The translations under genes and the position numbers were made by a program. The notes under the pieces were generated by a model. The model had not been told where the DNA came from, made no database searches, and saw only the letters and a list, made by a program, of their open reading frames with translations. From Deltaproteobacteria bacterium CG11_big_fil_rev_8_21_14_0_20_47_16 (GTDB taxonomy: Bacteria; UBA10199; GCA-002796325; 1-14-0-20-47-16): 64,000 nt of DNA. Every line of letters begins with the position of its first letter. Position 1 is the first letter of the stretch. This document shows positions 7,755 to 15,785 of this stretch, in pieces. The stretch is from positions 1 to 64,000 of the forward strand of contig PCXA01000006.1 in the NCBI GenBank assembly GCA_002796325.1. Reading direction: 5' to 3'.

Positions 7755-10394
7755 TTATTTCACTAGCACAATTTCAGTCGAACCTGAGAGACTCACTCCA
7801 GTATCTGGTATCAGTATAAATGACAGACTTTCACCATCAGATCCCCGCCAAGTAAAGAGGAACGTGCCTTTCCCAAGATCCTGAAGAGAAAACAATCGTT
7901 TTATTCCAGAAAGCGCCTGCAGCAACCCCTGCATCTCAGGATTGTATACAAAAAGTTCTGTAGCAATTTCATGGACATTGGCCGCTTTGAAGGCTGAAAC
8001 CAGCTGAGAAATATCCCTTAAAGATTCTTCCGCATCTGCGTATTCCTTTGCACGAGTCCGCAATTCCCCACTCTGCTGGATCACCGTTACGTCTTGATCA
8101 TCAAAAAGTGGGAGCTTTAAGAAGTCCAACTCCTCTTTGCATTGCGCAACGCGTTTGGCCATCAACGCACGCCCATATTCGATACTACCAATTGGATCAT
8201 TAGCCCAACGCTCTCTAAAAACGTCTTCCTGAATATCCAATGACAGTCTCTGATCATCAAAATATTTGAAACGCTTTTGTATCGCTTCATTCAGGTGGAC
8301 TTTTACTACCGACTCCAAATTTTTTAGTGGCGGTAACTTGGAAAGCACTTCGTTACCCACTCTTAATGCAACCAAGAATCCAAGCTGTTTGACCAATGAC
8401 TGACGTGAGTAAGCTTTTTCAAGTGTATCCAAAGGATTAAATGGAGCATCCGCAAAAAATTCCTGCCGCATCATATCCATCGGCGTCCAAGCACCAGCAA
8501 AGAATGTGTACGTCGGCAACATCTGCGCTGCCTCACTCCCTAAAGTGACAAGACGCGTGCCATACCATGTGGCTGCACGAGCACCCAGAGCACCGGTCAA
8601 CGAACCCCTTGTCCACTCACCCATCGGCCTACCATATTTAAGTGCAATCTTACCCAGAGCACCAAACAACACAGTATTAGAAGCAACTTCATAACTCCAT
8701 CCACCCACACCATCAGGGACTTCCTGATCTACCCAAACATTGCCAAGAGAATTCGAGCTCACTGTAAAGGTAGCTGCGTTAGCCAAAAGAGAACCAAACT
8801 GAATGGCACGTGTAGAATAATTGGCGGCAATCATCGCTGCCTCAACTTCTCCAGCTACCACTCCTGCGATACCGGCGCTTGCAGCGGTCACCAAAACCAT
8901 GGCACCCATATAATTATAAAATGCAATATCTTGGTATTTACCGGCCAATGTAAACAAAGATTGAAACCGTGGCGTTCCCACTGCAGTAATATACGAGTGT
9001 TGTGCGCTAAAAAGTTGTTTCAATGCTTCTGTATTATTCCCAGCTTTGAACGCAACATCTGCTGCTAAAATTGCACTATGTGCGGCATCCACTTGCATCA
9101 TAATTGGCTTCAGAATACGGCTATATTCCGGCACACCAGGAACCAATATCCACCAATTTCCTCGAAATGACTTGTCCATTACTTGTAAAATGTCGCGGGA
9201 TGTTGCGATCACTTTCTTCATCTTAGCGATGCCTTCTTCGGGAGTCATCGAAGGCGATTTGTACGATTCCGCAGCTTGAGCCATTTCTTCCATACGTTTT
9301 ACAACGCTGGCACGACGATTGGTAATGTCTGCAAGACGCTTCCAGGGCTCGCCACCCCAATATTCAAATTTCTGCTCTGCTCGATTCCACGTTGCATTTG
9401 CAGTCAGTTCCGATTTCTGGTGCTCAACACTCGCATCATCATGATTCAAAGTTCTAAATACATTGTCATATTCTGAAACAAGCGATGTATCCTTAATTGC
9501 ACTGTAAGATTTTTGGAGTGCTTGTTCGTTCAAATGATCTGCCGGAAGTGTAGAGGGATTAAACCCATCCACAATCTCGGGGTATTCCTTTGCATAATGG
9601 CCCAACCATGGAAAATCGCTTCCAACAAGTGGGCTTGTATATTGTTTAAGCTGGGTAACGGCCTTCTTGTAACGTTGTGTCACCTGATCATATTGCGCCA
9701 ACAACTGTATATGCTGAGCAACACCCTTTAAAAGGCTTGCACCGCGCGTATTAAGTGACTCATTCTGACTATTCATAGCCGCAATGCCAATAAAAAAATC
9801 ATCAACAACAACTTGGGCAAGCGGAGTTGCGTATTTGATAACGTTATCTTTAGCCATCAACGATCGCAAATTTTGCGAGACTGTAACCAGGCGTGTTATG
9901 ATCGGAATGTACGATGCTACCCATCGTAATTCTTCATCAAATGAAGCCAGTGATTTTGAATCTTGCCACCATGCAGACCGCTTAATGGGGCTATCAACCC
10001 CAGCCTCGATTCCATTCATGGACTCAACAAAACCAAGGAGCATCCGTTTGAATTTCAAAATACCAATGGCAGCACCTGCCGAATAATCTCCCGTTGCACT
10101 TGACTCATCAAACCATTTTTTATGGGTTTCCAAAAATTTCTTAATTTCATCAGTCAAAACACGGCGGTCTTCCAACCAGACGCGAACGTCTGCATAATCG
10201 TTGTGGAGAGGTGAAAATAATCGATTTTCCGGAAGCGTGATATTAAACGAAGGTAACTCACCAATATTTAAGTATTTTTCTACACTTGTACCATTTGATT
10301 GTGTTTGACCAAACACCCCCAGTTGGGCAGGTGTCAACGACTGGAGTGGCGGTGTCACTTGGGGGACACCTATCCCGACTTTCACATTTCCCAC
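7755..10394 (-). CDS. Large protein of unknown family (879 aa)
   Basis: No family is recognised. The first 450 or so residues are polar and mostly helical in character, with many Lys/Glu/Gln heptad-like stretches. Around residues 490-540 there is an Ala/Gly/Val-rich hydrophobic hairpin ('AMVLVTAASAGIAG' and following) that could insert in a membrane, followed by further Gly/Ala-rich and then charged helical regions. The C-terminus is strand-like ('GTFLFTWRGSDGESLSFIL'). It has no clear signal peptide. It precedes the 943-aa gene on the same strand by 59 bp, but both genes carry their own copy of the 26-bp promoter, which argues for joint function at separately set levels. Confidence 0.75.
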   Translation of the reverse strand: MGNVKVGIGVPQVTPPLQSLTPAQLGVFGQTQSNGTSVEKYLNIGELPSFNITLPENRLFSPLHNDYADVRVWLEDRRVLTDEIKKFLETHKKWFDESSATGDYSAGAAIGILKFKRMLLGFVESMNGIEAGVDSPIKRSAWWQDSKSLASFDEELRWVASYIPIITRLVTVSQNLRSLMAKDNVIKYATPLAQVVVDDFFIGIAAMNSQNESLNTRGASLLKGVAQHIQLLAQYDQVTQRYKKAVTQLKQYTSPLVGSDFPWLGHYAKEYPEIVDGFNPSTLPADHLNEQALQKSYSAIKDTSLVSEYDNVFRTLNHDDASVEHQKSELTANATWNRAEQKFEYWGGEPWKRLADITNRRASVVKRMEEMAQAAESYKSPSMTPEEGIAKMKKVIATSRDILQVMDKSFRGNWWILVPGVPEYSRILKPIMMQVDAAHSAILAADVAFKAGNNTEALKQLFSAQHSYITAVGTPRFQSLFTLAGKYQDIAFYNYMGAMVLVTAASAGIAGVVAGEVEAAMIAANYSTRAIQFGSLLANAATFTVSSNSLGNVWVDQEVPDGVGGWSYEVASNTVLFGALGKIALKYGRPMGEWTRGSLTGALGARAATWYGTRLVTLGSEAAQMLPTYTFFAGAWTPMDMMRQEFFADAPFNPLDTLEKAYSRQSLVKQLGFLVALRVGNEVLSKLPPLKNLESVVKVHLNEAIQKRFKYFDDQRLSLDIQEDVFRERWANDPIGSIEYGRALMAKRVAQCKEELDFLKLPLFDDQDVTVIQQSGELRTRAKEYADAEESLRDISQLVSAFKAANVHEIATELFVYNPEMQGLLQALSGIKRLFSLQDLGKGTFLFTWRGSDGESLSFILIPDTGVSLSGSTEIVLVK

Positions 10395-10454
10395 ACGATC
10401 ACCCCTAACATGTCAATTTGCATATACAACCAGGCTGCACATGCCCTAATTACT

Positions 10455-10480
10455 TATCGTCATTTTTCTAAAAAAGTTGC
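10455..10480 (-). promoter_or_regulatory. ECF-type promoter copy 3 (879-aa gene)
   Basis: On the minus strand GCAACTTTTTT is followed by ACGATA at the standard 26-bp length. It lies about 60 bp upstream of the start at 10394 and about 60 bp from the oppositely oriented copy at 10541, so the intergenic region is a divergent pair of the same promoter type. Confidence 0.7.
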
Positions 10481-10540
10481 TTATAGCATCTCAACCCAGC
10501 TAGAAATGCGATCCATGCTGAAAAAAAATAGAAAATCTAA

Positions 10541-10566
10541 GCAACTTTTTTAGCAGGAAACCGATA
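10541..10566 (+). promoter_or_regulatory. ECF-type promoter copy 4 (amidoligase gene)
   Basis: The plus strand reads GCAACTTTTTT, 10 further bases, then CCGATA. It lies about 95 bp upstream of the amidoligase-like start at 10662 and diverges from copy 3. Confidence 0.7.
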
Positions 10567-10661
10567 TTGGGTATGAGACGAAGCGGGCATTTTCTATTGC
10601 CCTGTAACATGGGTTCTGATTAGGTTTAACCAACTGAGTGTATTCACTCATCGAGGTTACG

Positions 10662-13067
10662 ATGGCACCGCCTATTAATACATTTCCCCCTGCGCATGCT
10701 GCCCTTATTGAGTATGCCCAAAGGACATTTGGAGCAGGAAGTCTCGCCGTTCACGATCTTGGTGAACGCCCCCAACGAGTATGGACCGCCGCCACACTTG
10801 TTAATCAATATGGCGTTCCACCACTCATGGCAGTAGCTAAGGTCTTCGAACATCCCCCGCTACCCACCATGGTTTTACTCGCAGAACAATTGGGAGGTCT
10901 TTTTCAACAGACCCAAGTTACCCAAGTGCTTCAAGCCAGTAATCCCACCAATATTGCCAGCATCATGACTGCAGCGGGATTCACCACATTTTCGCAAGCA
11001 CTCACACCCCAAATGAATGGCATTTTGCGGGGTACACAATTTTTTATGCAAATCATTCATGACCATCTCGATGAGGCTATTAGGGCTGGACAAAAGATTG
11101 GTGTCGAAATCGAGTTCTCGCCGCATGGTACAGCCCAAACCCGTGATGATGCATATTTGGCTCTCAAAGCCCAACTTGAATCAAAGGGCTATACAGTTAC
11201 GCTTCATGAAGGAGATCGCGATTTTGTTTATGGCGCAAAGCCAGGTATTTTCCCCACAACACGTGGTTACTTTGATTGGAATAAACAAATTGTCGCAGAG
11301 CTCTTAGTTGCCACCAGCTCCATCATGCACACCATTACACGCAGCGAAGATGACTCGGTTCGTCTACGTGCCAAATCAGAGGACGTTGAGGGTGCCTTTG
11401 CAGAAATGTACGAACGTGTTGCTGAAGCGCTGGGACTGGATAGTGTGGACAGTGTCAAAACACTCATGGCAAGAGGAGCCCCCGAATACACTCAAAAGAA
11501 TGTATATTTACTTAAGGATGATTCTGGGGACATTGCCAAAGTAGAAGTTGAGTTATTGGGAAACAATAAAGCTCGCCTAACCGGCCTTAATTGCACAATC
11601 TACGACCCAGCAGAAAAAGAGCGCATTGCAAAACCATTCATTGATATTGATACCACCGGGACCACACCAGCTGAGCGATTCAAAGCAGTAGATGTTTATC
11701 TGCGAAAAAAAGTTGCCCGAACCGCTTTTGCCAAAAAAGTTGACCGATACAGTGGCCTCAGCATCAAGGGTATCGATGGCCAATTTAAAATCGTTGTGGA
11801 AGCGGATCCGGACTTAGAACTGATTACACCTAAATTAGATGCAGGACAAATCGATATTGTAGAGCATTTAATCGCGGGTCTTCATACAGCTGGGTTTGAA
11901 GGGACCCGTGCCAAAAATGTGGTGGGCGTCCACGTGCATGGGGGCATTCCCCTCGTCTTCCGTACGGGTGATGGCCAGCTCAAACCCACCGTCGCGCCAT
12001 TATTGAACCTCATGCGGGCCTATGGACGAGATGCACATCTCATCACTGCCGCCATTCCAACACACCCCAATCGCGAAGGGTTCATCCATTCAATCCGACC
12101 CGAGCTTACTGACTTGGCGAATGAAATTAATTATGTCACAGATCCCACAGACCCTAAGCAAATCCTACGCGTTTGCGCAGATCTGGTCCGACTAACGCGC
12201 ACCAAATACACGGCCCTCAATCTGGACAACCATGTTTCCAAACTTTTGGGACTCATGATCTTGGGCGACGAAACAGAAGGTATCCAACCAATTCTCACGG
12301 ATAAGCAATACAACGTGACACATACGTACAGGGATACAAGTGGTGTTGAGCATCGACTGGAATATGCGTTTGCCATTGATATCAAAAGGGAAGGTGGCAA
12401 AGTGATTGATGCCAGCGTGCGATTACTCACATTGCTCCCAGATGACCGGCCACGAGACGAAGATGGCAACCTACCCGATTATGTAGAGATGATTCGCATC
12501 AAATTGAGTGCGTGGAAACAGACGGCTGAGATGAGACACTATGACACGTATTTATTGGATCCCAGGATTACACCGCTATTTGCAAAATTTTCGGCCGCCT
12601 ATATTCATCGCTATGGCAAATCTTATTTACTACCCGCATCTGAGTTCCGTCCCAAACCAGCAGTGCCTGCAGGTGAACGTGGCTTTGCAACCATTGGTGC
12701 AATGGGAGCACCTTTATTTATGGCAGCTGACGCCGTTACTGCTGCAAAGACTGCGGCACAGCGGGCTTTTGCAGGTGCCCAGGCACTCCCGGCCTACCCT
12801 GTCACCCAAGCTGAACTGCAACCACTCCTTAGACAGGCATTGATTGGGCTAAATATTCCACCAGCTCTGTTAGACGCGTATGTTCGTGGTGACGGCTCTC
12901 CACTCACCACCACTCAAATTACCAGCCATCTTCGTGCGGCGGGATACGACGGTCTTCTAGAGGCTATCCAACATGCCCGCCACATGGCACCGCTTGAGCA
13001 CGAACGACAAGAACGTGAGGGACTTTTCAGACGCCGCGGCTGGTCAGATATTGCACGCCGTCGATAA
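10662..13067 (+). CDS. Amidoligase-like protein (801 aa)
   Basis: The protein matches the outline of 'putative amidoligase' (Amidoligase_2) proteins, relatives of glutamine synthetase and glutamate-cysteine ligase that form amide bonds on peptides or small molecules. Visible landmarks are 'GVEIEFSPHG' (near residue 140), 'EADPDLELITPKLD' (near residue 385) and 'VVGVHVHGG' (near residue 420), matching the family's GvElE, Elvtp and GlHvH strand motifs. The N-terminal 130 and C-terminal 300 residues are not recognised, making it longer than typical members. The ATG at 10662 has GAGG 5 bases upstream; an in-frame GTG at 10638 is less likely. It shares its promoter type with its divergent neighbours, so its substrate may be one of the large unknown proteins or a peptide. 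Confidence 0.65.
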   Translation: MAPPINTFPPAHAALIEYAQRTFGAGSLAVHDLGERPQRVWTAATLVNQYGVPPLMAVAKVFEHPPLPTMVLLAEQLGGLFQQTQVTQVLQASNPTNIASIMTAAGFTTFSQALTPQMNGILRGTQFFMQIIHDHLDEAIRAGQKIGVEIEFSPHGTAQTRDDAYLALKAQLESKGYTVTLHEGDRDFVYGAKPGIFPTTRGYFDWNKQIVAELLVATSSIMHTITRSEDDSVRLRAKSEDVEGAFAEMYERVAEALGLDSVDSVKTLMARGAPEYTQKNVYLLKDDSGDIAKVEVELLGNNKARLTGLNCTIYDPAEKERIAKPFIDIDTTGTTPAERFKAVDVYLRKKVARTAFAKKVDRYSGLSIKGIDGQFKIVVEADPDLELITPKLDAGQIDIVEHLIAGLHTAGFEGTRAKNVVGVHVHGGIPLVFRTGDGQLKPTVAPLLNLMRAYGRDAHLITAAIPTHPNREGFIHSIRPELTDLANEINYVTDPTDPKQILRVCADLVRLTRTKYTALNLDNHVSKLLGLMILGDETEGIQPILTDKQYNVTHTYRDTSGVEHRLEYAFAIDIKREGGKVIDASVRLLTLLPDDRPRDEDGNLPDYVEMIRIKLSAWKQTAEMRHYDTYLLDPRITPLFAKFSAAYIHRYGKSYLLPASEFRPKPAVPAGERGFATIGAMGAPLFMAADAVTAAKTAAQRAFAGAQALPAYPVTQAELQPLLRQALIGLNIPPALLDAYVRGDGSPLTTTQITSHLRAAGYDGLLEAIQHARHMAPLEHERQEREGLFRRRGWSDIARRR

Positions 13068-13112
13068 TTTGGAACACTTGTCATCGATCAGCCACCATGC
13101 TACCCCCGCGAC

Positions 13113-14087
13113 ATGGCTGACATCTTTACATCACAGGACGCGCCACCCACTTGGCTGAAGGATAAGGCCATTACGGTATTCGGCTATGGCGCCCAGGGCG
13201 AGGCTCAGGCCCTTAACTTGAAGGATATGGGTTGTAGGGTCACCGTTTGCCTTTATCCCGGCAGCAAATCGATTGATAAGGCCAAAGCAGCAGGGCTGAC
13301 CGTTATGACCGACCCGGCCATGGCCGCACGCCAAACCGAGGTTGCTGTCTTGTTAACCCCCGATGCCGCTATACCAGCGCTCTGGGAATCCGCACTGCGG
13401 GACGCCCTACCCAGCAAGTGTGCCCTTATTTTCGCGCATGGGTTTACAATTCACTATAATTTGATGACGCCCAAGCCGACCCAAGATGTCTTGCTCGTCG
13501 CACCTATGGGACATGGCAGCATCTTGCGTCAGCAGTTTTTAGACGGCGGCGCAATTCCCGCAGTCTATGCCATCCATCAAGATGGCACAGGGAACGCCAA
13601 AGATATTGCGCTCGCTTATGCCCAAGCCATTGGATGCGCGCGTGTGGGCGCAATCACCTCCACATTTAAGGAAGAAACCGAAACGGATTTATTTGCCGAG
13701 CAAACCACAAGCGTCGGTGGGCTCACCGCGTTGATTGGTGCATCATTTGATACCATGGTCGCGGCAGGCTATCAGCCGGAAATTGCATACTGGTCCACAC
13801 TGCGCGAAATGGAAGGCATGATGCGCATTATTGCAAATCGCGGTATGGCGGCATTTGTGGACAACGTCAGTGCCACTGCCAAGTACGGAGCATTAACACG
13901 GGGTCGTCGCATTATTAGCGATGCCACACGCGCTGAGATGAAAACGATCATGGACGAAATTCAGTCCGGCAAATTTTTGAAAGAGTTGCAACAAGAAGCC
14001 CAAGAAGGTTACCCCAAATCCAAAGACGCTATTCGTGAAATGAAATCGAATTCCATTGAAACCACGCATCAGGAGTTTACCAAATGA
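13113..14087 (+). CDS. Ketol-acid reductoisomerase homologue lacking the catalytic lysine
   Basis: The 324-aa length and the whole fold pattern follow class I ketol-acid reductoisomerase (IlvC): the Rossmann motif 'GYGAQGEAQALNL' (residues 24-36), 'FAHGF' (107-111), 'GGAIPAVYAIHQD' (145-157), 'DLFAEQ' (192-197) and 'ATAKYGALTRG' (254-264). Two conserved catalytic positions are changed. The 'PKGPG' lysine is Met132 in 'PMGHG', and the first Glu of 'ECLHE' is Ser228 in 'WSTLRE'. Asp192, Glu196, Glu232 and Ser253 remain. It probably binds NAD(P)H and a metal but may not do the IlvC isomerisation. No other branched-chain biosynthesis gene is nearby; it overlaps gltX by 4 nt (ATGA). No clear ribosome-binding site is seen. 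Confidence 0.85.
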   Translation: MADIFTSQDAPPTWLKDKAITVFGYGAQGEAQALNLKDMGCRVTVCLYPGSKSIDKAKAAGLTVMTDPAMAARQTEVAVLLTPDAAIPALWESALRDALPSKCALIFAHGFTIHYNLMTPKPTQDVLLVAPMGHGSILRQQFLDGGAIPAVYAIHQDGTGNAKDIALAYAQAIGCARVGAITSTFKEETETDLFAEQTTSVGGLTALIGASFDTMVAAGYQPEIAYWSTLREMEGMMRIIANRGMAAFVDNVSATAKYGALTRGRRIISDATRAEMKTIMDEIQSGKFLKELQQEAQEGYPKSKDAIREMKSNSIETTHQEFTK

Positions 14088-15475
14088 CATGTCGTGTTCG
14101 CTTTGCCCCATCCCCCACTGGCCACTTGCACATTGGCGGCGCCCGCACCGCACTTTACAATTGGCTGCTTGCCCGCAAACTGGGTGGTAAATTTATTTTG
14201 CGCGTCGAAGACACTGACACCGAGCGCTCCACGCAGGAATACGTGGATTCCATCATGGACGGCATGCGCTGGTTGGGATTGCTGTGGGATGAAGGACCTT
14301 ATCACCAAATGGAACGCATGGACATTTACCGCGCGCACGTGGACCAACTCATGCGCGAAGGCAATGCGTACCGCTGTTATTGCACCGTTGAAGAATTAAC
14401 CGCCAAACGCGAAGCCGCCCAAAAGGCCGGCCAAAAGCCTAAGTACGACGGCACCTGTCGCGATCTTAACTTGCAAGATGATTCACGCCCCTATGTCATT
14501 CGATTCAAGGCACCCACTAAAGGCACGACCGTTGTGCACGATGCCATTCGTGGCGACATTCCATTTGAAAACAAGGAACTTGATGACCTAATCATCATGC
14601 GCGGCAATAACACCCCCACCTATAATTTTACAGTGGTGGTTGATGACGTGACCATGAAGATCACACACGTCATTCGCGGTGACGACCATTTGAACAACAC
14701 ACCCCGTCAAATCTTGATGTACAACGCGTTTAATTATCCTGTTCCCACATTTGCGCACTTACCCATGATTTTAGGGTCGGACAAAAAGAAATTGTCCAAG
14801 CGCCATGCAGCGACTTCTGTCGTGGCCTATCGTGATTTGGGTTATTTGCCCGAAGCGCTCCTCAACTATTTGGCGCGGCTTGGGTGGTCACACGGCGATC
14901 AAGAAATCTTTTCACTCATGGACATGATTGAAGCCTTTGATTTGGAACACGTTGGAAAATCGGCTGCGATTTTTGATCCCGACAAATTGAACTGGGTCAA
15001 TCAACAACACATTAAAAAGCTAGGCGACGCCGAGCTCACCCACATGTGTGTCCCCTTCTTTCAAAAGGAAGGTGTTGCATGGGATAATCAAGAATTTGCC
15101 ATTGCCGCCGTACGTTCTGAACGCGAACGCGCAAAAACACTCGCTGACATAGCCAAACAATGCCGTTTCTATTTTGTCGATCAGGTGGAATATGATCCAG
15201 CGTCCGTTGAAAAATGGCTCACCGCAGATGGCAAAGCACTACTGCAAAAAATCCATGATCGCATGACCCAGGTGGAACCTTTCACAGCTGAAGCCATTGG
15301 TGCGGCATTTAAAGAATTGGTGACCGAATCAGGACTTAAGATGGTTTCCCTCGCCCAGCCCTGCCGCGTGGCTCTTTGCGGCTGCACGGTAAGCCCCGGC
15401 GTTTACGAAGTCATGGCGATTCTAGGCAAAGAAAAAACGCTCAAGCGCCTTACTGCCGCTATTAATAAATCTTAA
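14084..15475 (+). CDS. gltX: Glutamyl-tRNA synthetase
   Basis: A class I aminoacyl-tRNA synthetase that charges tRNA-Glu (and possibly tRNA-Gln) in the cytosol. The HIGH-type motif is 'PSPTGHLHIGGART' at the N-terminus and the KMSKS-type motif is 'KKLSKRH' near residue 245. The length of 463 aa is normal. The start codon overlaps the stop of the reductoisomerase homologue as ATGA, so translation is likely coupled. No glutaminyl-tRNA synthetase or GatCAB gene is in the window, so its discrimination between tRNA-Glu and tRNA-Gln cannot be judged. The last 14 bp overlap the convergent cold-shock-like gene. Confidence 0.97.
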   Translation: MTCRVRFAPSPTGHLHIGGARTALYNWLLARKLGGKFILRVEDTDTERSTQEYVDSIMDGMRWLGLLWDEGPYHQMERMDIYRAHVDQLMREGNAYRCYCTVEELTAKREAAQKAGQKPKYDGTCRDLNLQDDSRPYVIRFKAPTKGTTVVHDAIRGDIPFENKELDDLIIMRGNNTPTYNFTVVVDDVTMKITHVIRGDDHLNNTPRQILMYNAFNYPVPTFAHLPMILGSDKKKLSKRHAATSVVAYRDLGYLPEALLNYLARLGWSHGDQEIFSLMDMIEAFDLEHVGKSAAIFDPDKLNWVNQQHIKKLGDAELTHMCVPFFQKEGVAWDNQEFAIAAVRSERERAKTLADIAKQCRFYFVDQVEYDPASVEKWLTADGKALLQKIHDRMTQVEPFTAEAIGAAFKELVTESGLKMVSLAQPCRVALCGCTVSPGVYEVMAILGKEKTLKRLTAAINKS

Positions 15476-15785
15476 TACGTTTGATGCGAAGTCCGTGGGA
15501 TGTGCGGCTCACGTCGTAGCCAATGTGCGCGCCAACAGTGAGGTATTTTCTGTGATTTTTGGTACCGCAAAAATCCATTTCATCTACATGAAAAAATAAT
15601 TCCCGGCCCAAGCGATCTTGCACAAATCCGTAGGACTGGCTCTGAAAATATTTAGTGATAACCCCTTTTGAGAAGTTGTCATTTTCGTCTACGAATGACG
15701 GAACTGTATCCGCACTCGCCGTCACCACAATTGCAGTGGGAAGCGGTGCTTGGTTTGCAGTCCATTGAAATAACTCGGTGTTCAT
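15462..15785 (-). CDS. Cold-shock-domain-like small protein (107 aa)
   Basis: The C-terminal two thirds resemble an OB-fold cold-shock domain: 'GVITKYFQSQSYGFVQDRLGRE' continues into 'LFFHVDEMD', matching the G-x-I-x-x-Y/F...YGFI...FFH pattern. The first RNP-like strand is less canonical than in CspA, and a 35-residue N-terminal extension is not recognised. RNA or single-stranded DNA binding is inferred. The start codon directly abuts the fumC stop codon, indicating co-transcription with fumC. Confidence 0.65.
   Translation of the reverse strand: MNTELFQWTANQAPLPTAIVVTASADTVPSFVDENDNFSKGVITKYFQSQSYGFVQDRLGRELFFHVDEMDFCGTKNHRKYLTVGAHIGYDVSRTSHGLRIKRIKIY

Noticed and set aside
11704-11717. AAAAAAAGTTGC inside the amidoligase gene, like a reversed -35 box
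   Set aside because: No TATCG at the required distance; the sequence is explained by Lys-Lys-Val codons.
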